Origin: Phytophthora colocasiae
Lineage: Eukaryota > Oomycota > Peronosporomycetes > Peronosporales > Peronosporaceae
Assembly: GCA_018806915.1 (NCBI GenBank)
Contig: JAGKQI010000091.1
Span: 3,224,001-3,288,000 of the forward strand
DNA: 64,000 nt
Direction: 5' to 3'
Under the pieces are notes generated by a model. It did not search any database, was not told the origin of the DNA, and saw nothing but the letters and a program-made list of their open reading frames with translations. Every line of letters begins with the position of its first letter. The stretch's first letter is position 1. A program made the translations under genes and the position numbers. Shown here one piece after another: positions 43,627 to 53,280 of the stretch.

Positions 43627-44997
43627 GCTCGATGTCGAAGTATCCGTCCACCGTCTTCGTAAGCACAGTCGCGAACGGAATACCAACACGCTGCGACGTC
43701 ACAGCCAGACCGAACAGAGTAGCCTCGAAGTCCTCGCTGTCAACCTCAAGCATGAACAGTGCACCAACAAAGTCGGTGGCAGCGAACGGGATCTTCTCGA
43801 GAAGCGGGACACCAAGCCAGAACCACTGGCTGCGGACCACATCCCAGATCGTGAACATCGTCGGGATGATGTCGATGCACACGACAAGGACCTGGGCGAA
43901 GATGATAATGGTGCGCCAGTTCCAAGCAAGACCGTACTTCTTGATCAAGTACGTTCCGAGCATGGTCAAGAAGGCAGCAAGCATCGTCGCGATACCGTTG
44001 TTGATCGGCTCGACACCAGCCCATGTGCTTTGAATCGCACTTGACGAAGTCACGGAAATCATAGCGAGCACGTTGTAGAAGAAACGGAAGGCGATGTAGC
44101 GGTAGATGGTCTTGCGCTGAAGCAGCTCGTACAAGAAGACGTACACAGACTTGGACGGACCCGACGTGACACGCTCTTCCTGGATACAGAACCAGCAGAA
44201 CGGCAGCACAATGAGCGACATGCCGGCGCAGACGCCCATGATGGCGTTGAAGCCGATCGACCAGGAGAAGGTGCCACCGTAATCCTCGCTGTTGAGTCCG
44301 AGGCCGGTGAAGAAAGCGGAGACAATCGCAAACCAGTAGAAACAACATCACAGTCACCCATAGCAGTACCGCGAAGGTGTGAAGGCTCCTGCTGAGAGAT
44401 TTCAATCATCGTGCCATTGAAGCCGCTGTAAGCGAGCACAGTGCCGAAGTTGGCAATCATCATGAGAATGATCATCTTGATACCGCGGTTGGGTGCGTCC
44501 GTGTCGATCGTGGCGAGCTGTTCGGCCGTGAGTTCACTGGTATCCAGCTCGGCAATGGACTGGTCACTGTAGTACGGGTCTCCAAGAGGAAGCACGGCCA
44601 TGAGGAAACACGCCAAGAAAGTCATACCCCAACCGATCACGATGTACGGGCGACGACGGTAGCCGAAAATCGGAACAGTGTCCGTCAGCATTCCGGTGAA
44701 CACACGAAGACTACGCGGGAACTGGATAAGGGCAACAGCCGTAGCAACCAGCGTCGCGGACATGCGAAGGTAGTTGTTGAGCACTGCGTAGACGACACCA
44801 CTGATGGTGCTGTTGACGACGCCGACACCTGCCGAGTGGGCTGCCATACCGAAGTTCTCCCACGAGTACACTGATACGGAGCCACGGGCGGCACGTAGAG
44901 CGCCATTCTCGTGCTCACCAATCGACATGCCGTTCTCCACATAGGGAGACTTGGCTTCCGCGTAGGAATCTTGCTTGAGTTGCTCTGGAGCCTGCAT
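43627..44997 (-). pseudogene. Folate-biopterin transporter (FBT family), first exon, frameshifted
   Basis: A multi-pass FBT/MFS-type membrane transporter. The frame starting MQAPEQLKQDSYAEAKSPYV holds helices such as SLRVFTGMLTDTVPIFGYRR and the family loop after RRRPYIVIGWG. It reads to GDCDVVS near 44345, where a one-base shift moves the coding to the frame WFAIVSAFFTGLGLNS. That frame continues through IQEERVTSGPSKSVYVFLY to FDIE at a GTGAGT donor (43626-43621). The last exon is at 41285-41583. It would import folates or pterins at the plasma membrane. The frameshift and the MULE in the intron make it a probable pseudogene. The single-base shift could instead be a sequence error. Confidence 0.82.
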
Positions 44998-45006
44998 TGC
45001 GCTCAG

Positions 45007-45023
45007 AAGATTGAAAAGTGAGC
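45007..45023 (-). promoter_or_regulatory. Initiator plus flanking motif of the transporter gene
   Basis: On the minus strand this reads GCTCACTTTTCAATCTT. It closely follows the oomycete core promoter pattern GCTCAYTYYNCAWTTT and lies about 10 bp upstream of the ATG at 44997. Confidence 0.5.
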
Positions 45024-46612
45024 TCCGAGAAGAGATTTACAGCGTTGAGCCCCATTCAAGACGAAGGAGTTCGTGTGGATGACTGGACCTGCTCGCATTG
45101 CAAACGACAACAGGCAAAGAGCTCAAACAAGATGGTGATCTCAGCGCGCGGTGACCTGCATCGAGTGCAATGCACCGTACATGTATCCGAGGCCGCAAAC
45201 TGTATCCGAAAAAGCTCTGATTAACCCTCTAATCTCCACAGAGAGGGACTCGCTGCCGAAACTGTGACATACCAAGTTGTAGTTGTCGGTCTGGTTTTGC
45301 AAAATGGACGGAGATCATGAGATTTGGCCCCGCTCCAAGCTCCGTACAGTCAGCAAAAAAGCACAGACACCATTATGCTAGTCGCGGGGAAGTAAATGTG
45401 CATGTACATGCATGAACTTTGCAGAAACCTGTTGGTGCTGGTGTATTGGAGCATTAGAAGTTGAACACCAATGTACCGGACCGGTACTCCGGTGGTCTTA
45501 GTTGCTGCCAACGTGGTGATGATCACGTGGTTGTGGTAATGTCCTGGTTTTACTGTCCGACTAAAAACTGTACGTTGAAGGGCGCGCACGCGAATACCTA
45601 TGAGTCCCATTGGGCCGAGGCACGCGTCCAAGTTCCGTCTCTCGTAGACTACGAGTCGTAGTGGCGTTCAGGAAAACGCGGAGGGATTTCCTCCGGTGCG
45701 GCTGTACCGTCGGTCTGACAGCGTCCGATGTTGTGACAGCAATGCTGTTACCTGTACATCGAAGCACATTCGTATTCGTGCAAAACGTGTCGTGAAACTC
45801 AGTTTGAGTTTGTGTAGCCGTACGTGCACACTCCAGCACAGGTAGATGATACCATTGCTATGGTACATGTACTGTATGTGCTCTATCCGCTATCCATCTC
45901 GTTTCCAAGTGGCACACGCCTTGTCACCAGCTGAGAGAACTCAATTTTTTTCTGGCTGGCTCTCGAACCCATAGTACTGTACTGGATGTGTACATGTACG
46001 CTGCATGCCTTCAACTTGTACATGTACTGCTGAGCTTACACTTGTTGCAGCCATTCGTGTTTGCCTTCGCAAAAAATGAAATAACTCCCTTCAGCTACAG
46101 TACACACAGACTCAGGTAAGTTCTCATCTTGTTATACGGGCGGTGCATGGCGATGCGCCGTCAAATGTGATAACAAACAGGTTATGTCCGAAGGCGGTTG
46201 CGGGCACATCGGCACTGTACAGTATGTACACAAGACCAGTATTTCATCCCTGTAAGCTTACAAACGTTTAGCTAGTCGAGTTCATTAGCGCCGGTGCTTC
46301 CATCGTGGCAGTCTGCTAAGGGCTTCGCAACCACCGACATTTTTAACCACGAGTTCCGAAACCAAAAAAAACACAATGCAAGCATTTCTATCAGTCCTGC
46401 TGCCTGTAGTGTAGAAGGTTTCACCTAACACGGTTGTGGTAGTGATCAATTTGATAGCTCTGCATATACGTGTGCAAATGAACTTAAGAATTCGAGCTGC
46501 ATCTAGGCTTGGGAAATGGATTGAATCGGATCAATCGATATGTCTCGTCTGACTAATCCGATCGAGGTTGAATTCGTTTCGATCTTATTCGATTGAATCC
46601 GATTGATCGATC
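45024..46612. other. Gene-free stretch rich in TACATGTA palindromes
   Basis: No gene is recognised. Copies of TACATGTA or GTACATGTAC recur (near 45178, 45404, 45862, 45988, 46018). The right end (46528-46612) is rich in GATC/AATC words and is the target region of the Gypsy element. Confidence 0.5.
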
Positions 46613-46950
46613 TGTAATGGGCTCCAACTTTCCAGCACAAACGTCGGACGGGCGGTGGTTGAAGTGACGGAGATACCGCCACGCGGTAACATGCGTGCTC
46701 AGCGAAGACGGCTGAGGATAGGACGCACGGCACTTCAGGATCGTTGCGACGAGTTGGATCTGGACCGGGACTGCGAGCAAGGGCTCACTTACGAATTGGC
46801 AGCGAAGAGCGCATACCGATTCTGCAACCCGGGATTCAGGAGTGGACCCATACGCGACAGAGGAACGGTGAACGGTGGACGGACTGGTGCTTCGGACACG
46901 ACGGTGGACGAACGCTGGAACTTGGACGAACGGACGGACGAGCACGAGTG
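46613..46950 (+). repeat. Gypsy 5' LTR, left part
   Basis: 338 bp, identical to 59308-59645. Its last ten bases are the target site duplicated by the MULE. Confidence 0.95.
46941..46950. other. Target-site duplication of the nested MULE (left)
   Basis: AGCACGAGTG occurs here and again at 51002-51011. The undisturbed 3' LTR has it once (59636-59645). Confidence 0.95.
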
Positions 46951-47209
46951 AGGAAATATAACTTTCACATGTCAGAATCTGAAAAACACAGTAGCCCATC
47001 TCCACAATACGCACGGACAGGCCAGGCTCCATACCTGGCTGCGCACATCGCGATAGGAGTGACGGGATGAGCACGCTGGATGAACTTCTGGGCCGGCAGT
47101 GCTGTGGTACACACCGGATTGGGGTACTGTATATTCACACGCAATCTACGGTCGAAGCAGCATCCGCCGAAGAAGCGCTGCACGGGCGTCCAGCACTCAG
47201 ACCAAGACC

Positions 47210-48818
47210 ATGCCGGGCCTCAGCGCGTCGGAGCTGGCACCGGAAGAGCTCCGCGCAGGGGAAGTAATCGAGTATTATTCGCGCGCGTTCGTGTGTGGCG
47301 ACCGCCGAGGGTATCGTCGCGCTGTCGTCACCCGAGTCGATGGCGACGCGGACGTCGACTTTCCGATCAGGGTGGACACGGAGGAGGTGATCCCGCCGGA
47401 CATGATGCTTAAGCGGGTCGCAGACCGCTTCAGTATCCCCCTCAAGGCTGGGGTATCCAAGTGGCGCAAGCTCCGGACTTTTGATTTGGTGACGGGAACT
47501 TTCTCGGCGGAAATACGTTCCAGCGCACTCAATAAAGCGCTCGAAAAAGCAGTTTCAGATGCATTCGACGCCGTACGTGACGAATATCGCGATGCACGCG
47601 AGGAAATAGTTCCGGAAACGCCGCAAACCAGTGCCTGCAACTCTTCAGACGCGGAATCCAATGCGGACCACATGCGGTCACCCACCACACCGATGCGAGG
47701 CAGTACCCCGACTCCGAGCATTGCGGGAGGCCTCTATACGGTCTAAGGAGTGCCAGCAAGCGAGGGAATCGGCTTCGACTCATCTCTGGAAGCAGATTAT
47801 CGACTTAGTGTCGCCTGGAGAGGAGAGCGGATCGCAATCTAGTGCTGAATCAGGTCGACTTGGGCAAAGCAGAGGCGGCTGCTTACCTCAAGCCATACCG
47901 AACCGCCACGCCCGCGCGAAGATACGCCACCAAGCCAAGAAGAAGAGGGCGCAGTGGCACGTGCCCGATCGAGCGAAACGACGACACTGGCCGTGCGCCA
48001 TAACCAAGAGCGGGAACGCGATCTACCACGCTAAAACATTTAAGGCTGCAATATTCAAGAATTTGCAGAGCAGCCCGGAGGTGCAGGAGCACCTGGAGAA
48101 CTTGCACACTCGGCGTACTATCTACCCGGATCCCGCAAAAGGCGAGCCGCAACCTGCTCCGTGCTGTCCCATGGCCTGCCGAAATTCGACGCATTACCGG
48201 CTGCCAACGGAATGGCGTGAGATTTCCGGACATTGGGTCCTTCGACCCGTGCCAGTGCATGGGGGACTGCTTCTGGGACTCTTGCTCAAACGTGGCGTCG
48301 GCATCGTTTTGCACCCCGAAGTACTGCAACCTCGGAGCGAGGTGCAGCAACGCACCCCCCACACTGAGCACCCTGCAGTTGTTCGAGACTGGCCGTGTAG
48401 GCCTTGGGTGTACACCACAACTGATCTCGACGTCCGCGACGTAATGGGTGAGTAAAGCGGCGAGCTCACAGAGTTCCTGCAGTAGTTGAGGGTCAGCCGC
48501 CTGTTGCTGTGAAGGAGAACAGCGGGTACACGCTCCTGTATAATGCCAAGTCGGTGAACAAGAACTACGTATACGTAGACGCCTTGAGTGCGGCTCTATT
48601 GCGAGATTTCTTTCGCACTCCTGCGACCCCAACGCAGCCTTCGTGGAGCAGCAGACACGTGCACGAGTGCGTGTACTCGTCAAAATGATCAAGAACGTGA
48701 AGGCGGGCGCCCAGGTGACCAGTTCACTACGGTAATGAGCGATGGTTTAAAATGCGCATGTGATCGGTGCTGGCCGCCGCGTGTTGTAGAGGACATTAAC
48801 AGCGAAGAAGAGAAGTAG
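47210..48818 (+). pseudogene. AWS-SET-post-SET methyltransferase gene (degenerate, MULE-borne)
   Basis: The first frame, ATG 47210 to 47746, is an open 178-residue N-terminal part (ELRAGEVIEYYSRAFVCGDR...). The next frame carries a middle part to about 48215. Then an AWS-like cysteine block is readable (CQCMGDCFWDSCSN, FCTPKYCNLGARCSN; 48237-48345). SET motifs follow in further frames: a GE-GEL start near 48450, NSGYTLLYNA near 48520 and SHSCDPNAAFVEQQ near 48613. A post-SET motif CACDRC lies before the stop at 48818. At least five frame changes break it. The family writes lysine methylation on histone H3 in eukaryotes. Here it is cargo or a component of a transposon. The specificity is unknown. 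Confidence 0.8.
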
Positions 48819-48844
48819 GAGGTATTTCCTCGCATCTAATGCTA

Positions 48845-50816
48845 TCACCTAGTGCTCCCTCGATTAAATGAACTCACTGAGCAACCATTTCCTTCCACGT
48901 ATGAGTGCAGGAGACGAATCGACTTGCTTGAGTGCTGGGTCACTGAAAACTCAACGCTGGGCCGTTCGCTCGGCGACCAAGATTCGGAAGAGCGGCAACT
49001 TCCACACGTTTGCGCTCGACGATTTATCAGCACTTCATTTCCGCTGCTGTCTACATGCGCAGTCACGCGCAACGCAAACAGCACGTGGATGCACGCGCCG
49101 AATGCGAAATTGTAGTCGCAAGGACACCATTGGCGAAGAACATCCACAGGCCACCCGTCGAACGGCTCCTTTTCGACCTCCTTCCGCGCATAGTTGTCGC
49201 CCATTTGGGCTGTAACCGCGATATCCTCTTCGCTTCTCTTGTTGGGCGCCACAGGAACTAGGCGTGCACGCCGGGAAATGACTCGAAGAACGGAACAACT
49301 TCCAGAACGCACAGAATCGACGTCCTGGCCATCCGCCACGCCTAATAAGGACTGGCGAACCATCTCCGACACCCTCCGTGCGAGGGTTTGTGCAGGGCAT
49401 ACCGAGAACTCGAATGAACGGGCGCTAGACGACTGGTCTTGACAGCAGTTGCTCAACTCGCGCAGCAGAGTGCCCATCTTCAGCCTCCGACGCAGGGTAT
49501 AATCGCGCTTCAACAGCGCGTTGAAGGTTTCCGCCGGGTTGTTTGTGGACGCAAACCCGCTCGGTGTGGCGAAACCTGCCATCTTGTGAAGGAGCCCAGA
49601 CAGCCATTGTCCGATGGAAATACACCGCAAAGTGAACAAGCGTGGGTTCGGCCATCCAACGCTTCCAAATGCCACGCAGCATCTCGAAATAGTGTTCGTA
49701 GCTGCGCGCGAAGTGCAGATCGTACAGTTCGCTTAGCACCCGAGCTCGTGAACCCGAGGAGAGTAGTTTAATACGCTCCTGGATGTGCTTCATCACGTGG
49801 AAGAAGCACATCAGGAATTGGAACTTCTGATTGTCCCCAAACACTGCGTGGAGGGCATTGCACTGCGCTCTGTCGCCGTCGGCCATGGCGTACTGAACGG
49901 TCAGGTGCTTGTCGGCGATCCAGAGGTAGAGGCGCCGATGGGCCAGCAGCGCCGCATGGAAAATTGGCTGAGTCTCTTGAGAAATCACAAAGAGAGCCAC
50001 TAAGTGTAATCTCCGCGAGCGGTCGGACACCCCAACTACCAGGACAGGGTAGTCAAAGCTGATTTGTCTTGTAGGTGCCATCCAGATGCAGAATAAAGCT
50101 CTCTGGTGGCACCATGAGCTCATCATTAGGGCCTTCGTCGTGATGCCGACGAGGAACGGCTTCTCGTCCGAGCCGTTTCCGACTACGGGCAGGCCGGCGT
50201 TGTCCAAATGCCACGAGAACGTGAAGGGCTGCGTCATGCTCTCCGGAGCCGTCGTAAGCGTGCTCCTGATCCACCTGGTCAGGTCGCGGACGCGGTCGTG
50301 GTTCTCCATCCGCGTCCTGCCGTAGTGGTTAACGAAGTTCTGTACCGTCTTGAGCGGGGGGAGATCCTCGAGCGGAGTGGAGAACTTCCGCGAGAGCGCG
50401 CGGTGGATGCGCATGGTCCGGAGGTGGTTCTCGGACAACACCTGGCAGTAGGCTTTGTGGGCGAAGCTCAGCTTCTTACGCCCCGGTGACATGGTGGCCG
50501 AGGTGTGCTCTCCGACGACGTAGATAGACACGCGCTCGGTGTCCAAGCACGTAAGCATCTTGCCCCTCCACGGGCACTTCGCTGGGCTCGCCTCAGCGCA
50601 CGATTTGGAGCTGCATTCCAGCAGCCGATAGCGCATTTTGTGGTTGTTGTCGGTGCCCAGACAGATAGTGCACACCATCGCTTGGCTCTTGTCGATGTCG
50701 AACGACTTGAGCCGAGCCACCACCGCTTCAGCTTCGTCGTCGTCGACATCGACAGCCACCTCTCTCCAGCTAACCCGCCTCGGCATGCGCCGTCCGATTT
50801 GAATGATGTAGGCCAC
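48845..50816 (-). pseudogene. MULE transposase with SWIM zinc finger (degenerate)
   Basis: The long minus-strand frame 49425-50816 begins MAYIIQIGRRMPRRVSWREV. It has a zinc-binding N-terminus (KCPWRGKMLTCLDTE, VVGEHT) and the MULE core (MADGDRAQCNALHAVFG, FFHVMKHIQERIK). The first catalytic motif, LDGTYKTN, is readable only in another frame near 50060, so two shifts surround it. The end (NNPAETFNALLKRDYT and the SWIM finger CPCDYNFAFGACIH) lies in the frame 48845-49675. The protein would catalyse movement of the MULE. This copy cannot make a complete one. Confidence 0.85.
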
Positions 50817-51001
50817 ACTACAGTTTGCTCGAGCGTCCAGCAGCCCTAGCCGCGCCCCTTTTGCGCGAGTCTCGCATCGTGAGCTTGTACTGTGCTGCGA
50901 ATTGTGCTGACGCGAAAACTATTGTGCTGACCAGTTTCTATGGTGCCCACACAGACTTATTGTGCTCTTACAGCACTGTTGTGTGTCCGTAAGGCGTTCT
51001 C

Positions 51002-51333
51002 AGCACGAGTGGAGGACAACGGTCTTCACGCTTTCGGCGGCTGCGACGAGTAGGGCAACGCACAACGGTGTGGAGTCCGAGTGGTCGACGGCGGCAACTC
51101 GATCTTGGACGACAACGGAACGGACGAACGGTGTTAGTCTATTGACGGGCTTAGAGTAGCTAGTCGTAGTCTACCTAGAACGAACGGAAACACAAATACA
51201 AATAGGTCGTGTGTCAGTACGATACACACCGGCGGGGTAGTGGAAGTTCCTCTACCGACAGCCAACGGACGCTTGGACCATCAGCACTGGGCGACCAAAG
51301 CTCGGCGTGCAGAGCTAGACTAGACACGTTACA
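51002..51333 (+). repeat. Gypsy 5' LTR, right part
   Basis: Begins with the second copy of the duplicated AGCACGAGTG, then matches 59646-59968 except for one missing C. A primer-binding region TGGTGGTCATACAGG follows at 51334. Confidence 0.95.
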
Positions 51334-51378
51334 TGGTGGTCATACAGGGGCCTTCTGGAACAAGTAAACAAGAACGAA

Positions 51379-53280
51379 ATGGCACGTACGAAGGTGATCA
51401 CTGTTCCGGCCTCCCAAGCAGCAAAGAAGCAGAAGAAAACAGCGACGGCAACACCTATGAGCTTACTGGCACCGGGCATCGGTCAGAGCATGACGTCCCC
51501 AGCCAGCGACGACACGGACGACGAACAACGCACGATCAATCCTGGAAACGAGGAATCCAAGAATGAGGACGAAGAGCCAGATGTGCAGCCGAATCCGGAT
51601 AACGACCAGGCCATTGACACGGTTTCGGATACTGGACCTACTGCTGAACAGTCGCCGGCGGGCACGGACGCAGCCACGGGCGCGGCGGCGGCGGCACCAG
51701 CAACGACGGGCGAGATGCCGGCGCTCTCGGCAGTGCTCCTTCAGCTGTCGGAGACGATGAACAGGATGACGGCGCGGCTTGACAATCTGGAGGTGGCGGT
51801 GGCGACATCGATGAGCAGCCAAGCGACGGCGACGCACGGGACGGCGGCAGCAACCGGCGCCACACACACGCCCACACCAGCAGCAACTACGGTGGATACA
51901 CGACATGTTACGTACGTACGAGAACCCGACGGTGGTGACGGAGATGATAGCAGCTCCAGCGGTGATTCGAGTAGCGGTGACGACGGCGACGATCACGGCG
52001 ACTCACCAAGCGGCTCTGATGACGGTGGCGCAGGACGAGGACGACGGGAACGGCACGCGGCACCAGCACCACGACACGGACGCCGGAAGAACATCAGGGA
52101 TCTGGAGCTTACGCCGTTTCAGCCATCGCCTAACAACTCGGTGTCGACTTGGATCAAGAAGGTGGATCTGGCTCTGGAGGGTGCACGTATTTCGGGACGT
52201 GGTGGTTGGACGGACGGTGAACTGTACTACATTGTCGGCAACAAGTTGCAGGACGACGCGGCACGCTTCTGGGTGCAGGTGGATCAAGGCATGCGACCGG
52301 AGATGAGGACGTGGTCATACCTGAAGGCGGCATTGAAACGACGTTATGGTGAGCGACCAGACAAATCCCAAGCCGAGCTACGAGTGAATCAACGATACCT
52401 TATGCCGGGTGAGACGTTCGCCGATTTCGCTGCGGGACTTCGTGATGCGCGTGGGGAAAACAAAGTGAGCGAACGCGTGCTGCTCGCGCAATTCATCCGC
52501 AACCTGCCCAAGACGACGAGGCAGCTGGTCCGCGAGAGCAAGCCCAAAACTCTGGACAAGGCGGTGGATAAGGCGACTGAAGTGGATGACCCCTTTGACA
52601 ACGTGGCGCAGGGGATGAAGAACATCGGCCAGGAATGGATCACTGCTCAGATGGCGTACCCGGTGACAGTTGGCACGGCGTCTGGACACGCGATGGTGGT
52701 CCCAGGTGTTGGAGTGCGGGCGGTGACGGCAACGACGCTGACGGCGCCTACAGACCCGGACTGGGCGATATTTTCGAACCCGCAAGGCGTGTGGAATAAG
52801 TTCACGGGCATCTGGGATATACCCGAAGGACGTGTGTGGAATGGGCGCTACTGGGCTGTTCGGCAAAACCGCAAGCGCACCGCGAAGCCAACTGCTGAAG
52901 AACCAGGGAAGAAGACTGCGACGGCGCCAAAGGCGGACAAGAAGGTCATCGCCAAGGTCAAGATGGTCAGGGCCGAGGACAGCGACGATGACGACGTGAG
53001 CGAGGACGAGACGCTGGCTACGCCACCCGTAAAGCGTCGGAGAGCGAAGCAAACGAAGGCTACGACCCGGGCGACACGAGGAGCGGAACAACCTCGGCGG
53101 CAGTCAGAAACGCAACCAGCGGCACGACCCATTGGGCAACTTTCGTGTTACGCGTGTGGCAGGGCCGGTCATTTTGCGAAGGAGTGTCCGGACACAGAGG
53201 CGAAGGCTCGGAACGACGCCTACTTAGCTACGCGTGCTCAGAAGGATCCGGTGAAGGAAAACGAGGAGCGGGAGCCGTAG
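51379..53280 (+). CDS. gag: Gypsy gag polyprotein
   Basis: An intact frame of 633 residues from ATG 51379. The N-terminus is acidic and Thr/Ala-rich. The retrotransposon gag core covers about residues 235-420 (ELTPFQPSPNNSVSTWIKKV; AALKRRYGERPDKSQAELRV; LLAQFIRNLPKTTRQLV). A basic acidic-patch region and one CCHC knuckle (CYACGRAGHFAKECPD, about 590-605) follow. It forms the particle and binds the element's RNA. Its end overlaps the pol frame by about 135 nt, and pol lies in the -1 frame. Confidence 0.93.
   Translation: MARTKVITVPASQAAKKQKKTATATPMSLLAPGIGQSMTSPASDDTDDEQRTINPGNEESKNEDEEPDVQPNPDNDQAIDTVSDTGPTAEQSPAGTDAATGAAAAAPATTGEMPALSAVLLQLSETMNRMTARLDNLEVAVATSMSSQATATHGTAAATGATHTPTPAATTVDTRHVTYVREPDGGDGDDSSSSGDSSSGDDGDDHGDSPSGSDDGGAGRGRRERHAAPAPRHGRRKNIRDLELTPFQPSPNNSVSTWIKKVDLALEGARISGRGGWTDGELYYIVGNKLQDDAARFWVQVDQGMRPEMRTWSYLKAALKRRYGERPDKSQAELRVNQRYLMPGETFADFAAGLRDARGENKVSERVLLAQFIRNLPKTTRQLVRESKPKTLDKAVDKATEVDDPFDNVAQGMKNIGQEWITAQMAYPVTVGTASGHAMVVPGVGVRAVTATTLTAPTDPDWAIFSNPQGVWNKFTGIWDIPEGRVWNGRYWAVRQNRKRTAKPTAEEPGKKTATAPKADKKVIAKVKMVRAEDSDDDDVSEDETLATPPVKRRRAKQTKATTRATRGAEQPRRQSETQPAARPIGQLSCYACGRAGHFAKECPDTEAKARNDAYLATRAQKDPVKENEEREP

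Larger units (their letters stand above)
46951..51001. mobile_element. SET-domain-bearing Mutator-like element (nested)
   Basis: A 4,051-bp insertion defined exactly by comparison with the 3' LTR and by a 10-bp target duplication. Mutator-like elements typically make 8-11 bp duplications. It holds two convergent degenerate genes: a SET-domain gene on plus (47210-48818) and a MULE transposase on minus (48845-50816). The right end has three ATTGTGCT direct repeats (50901, 50921, 50959). I see no terminal inverted repeat, so it may be a non-TIR MULE. Confidence 0.88.

Noticed and set aside
45018..45224. Plus-strand ORF with a CSHC pair
   Set aside because: Starts with GTG inside the transporter promoter and lacks homology or continuation.
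47883..48692. Minus-strand ORF of 269 residues opposite the SET gene
   Set aside because: Antisense shadow. The plus strand shows ordered AWS, SET and post-SET motifs.
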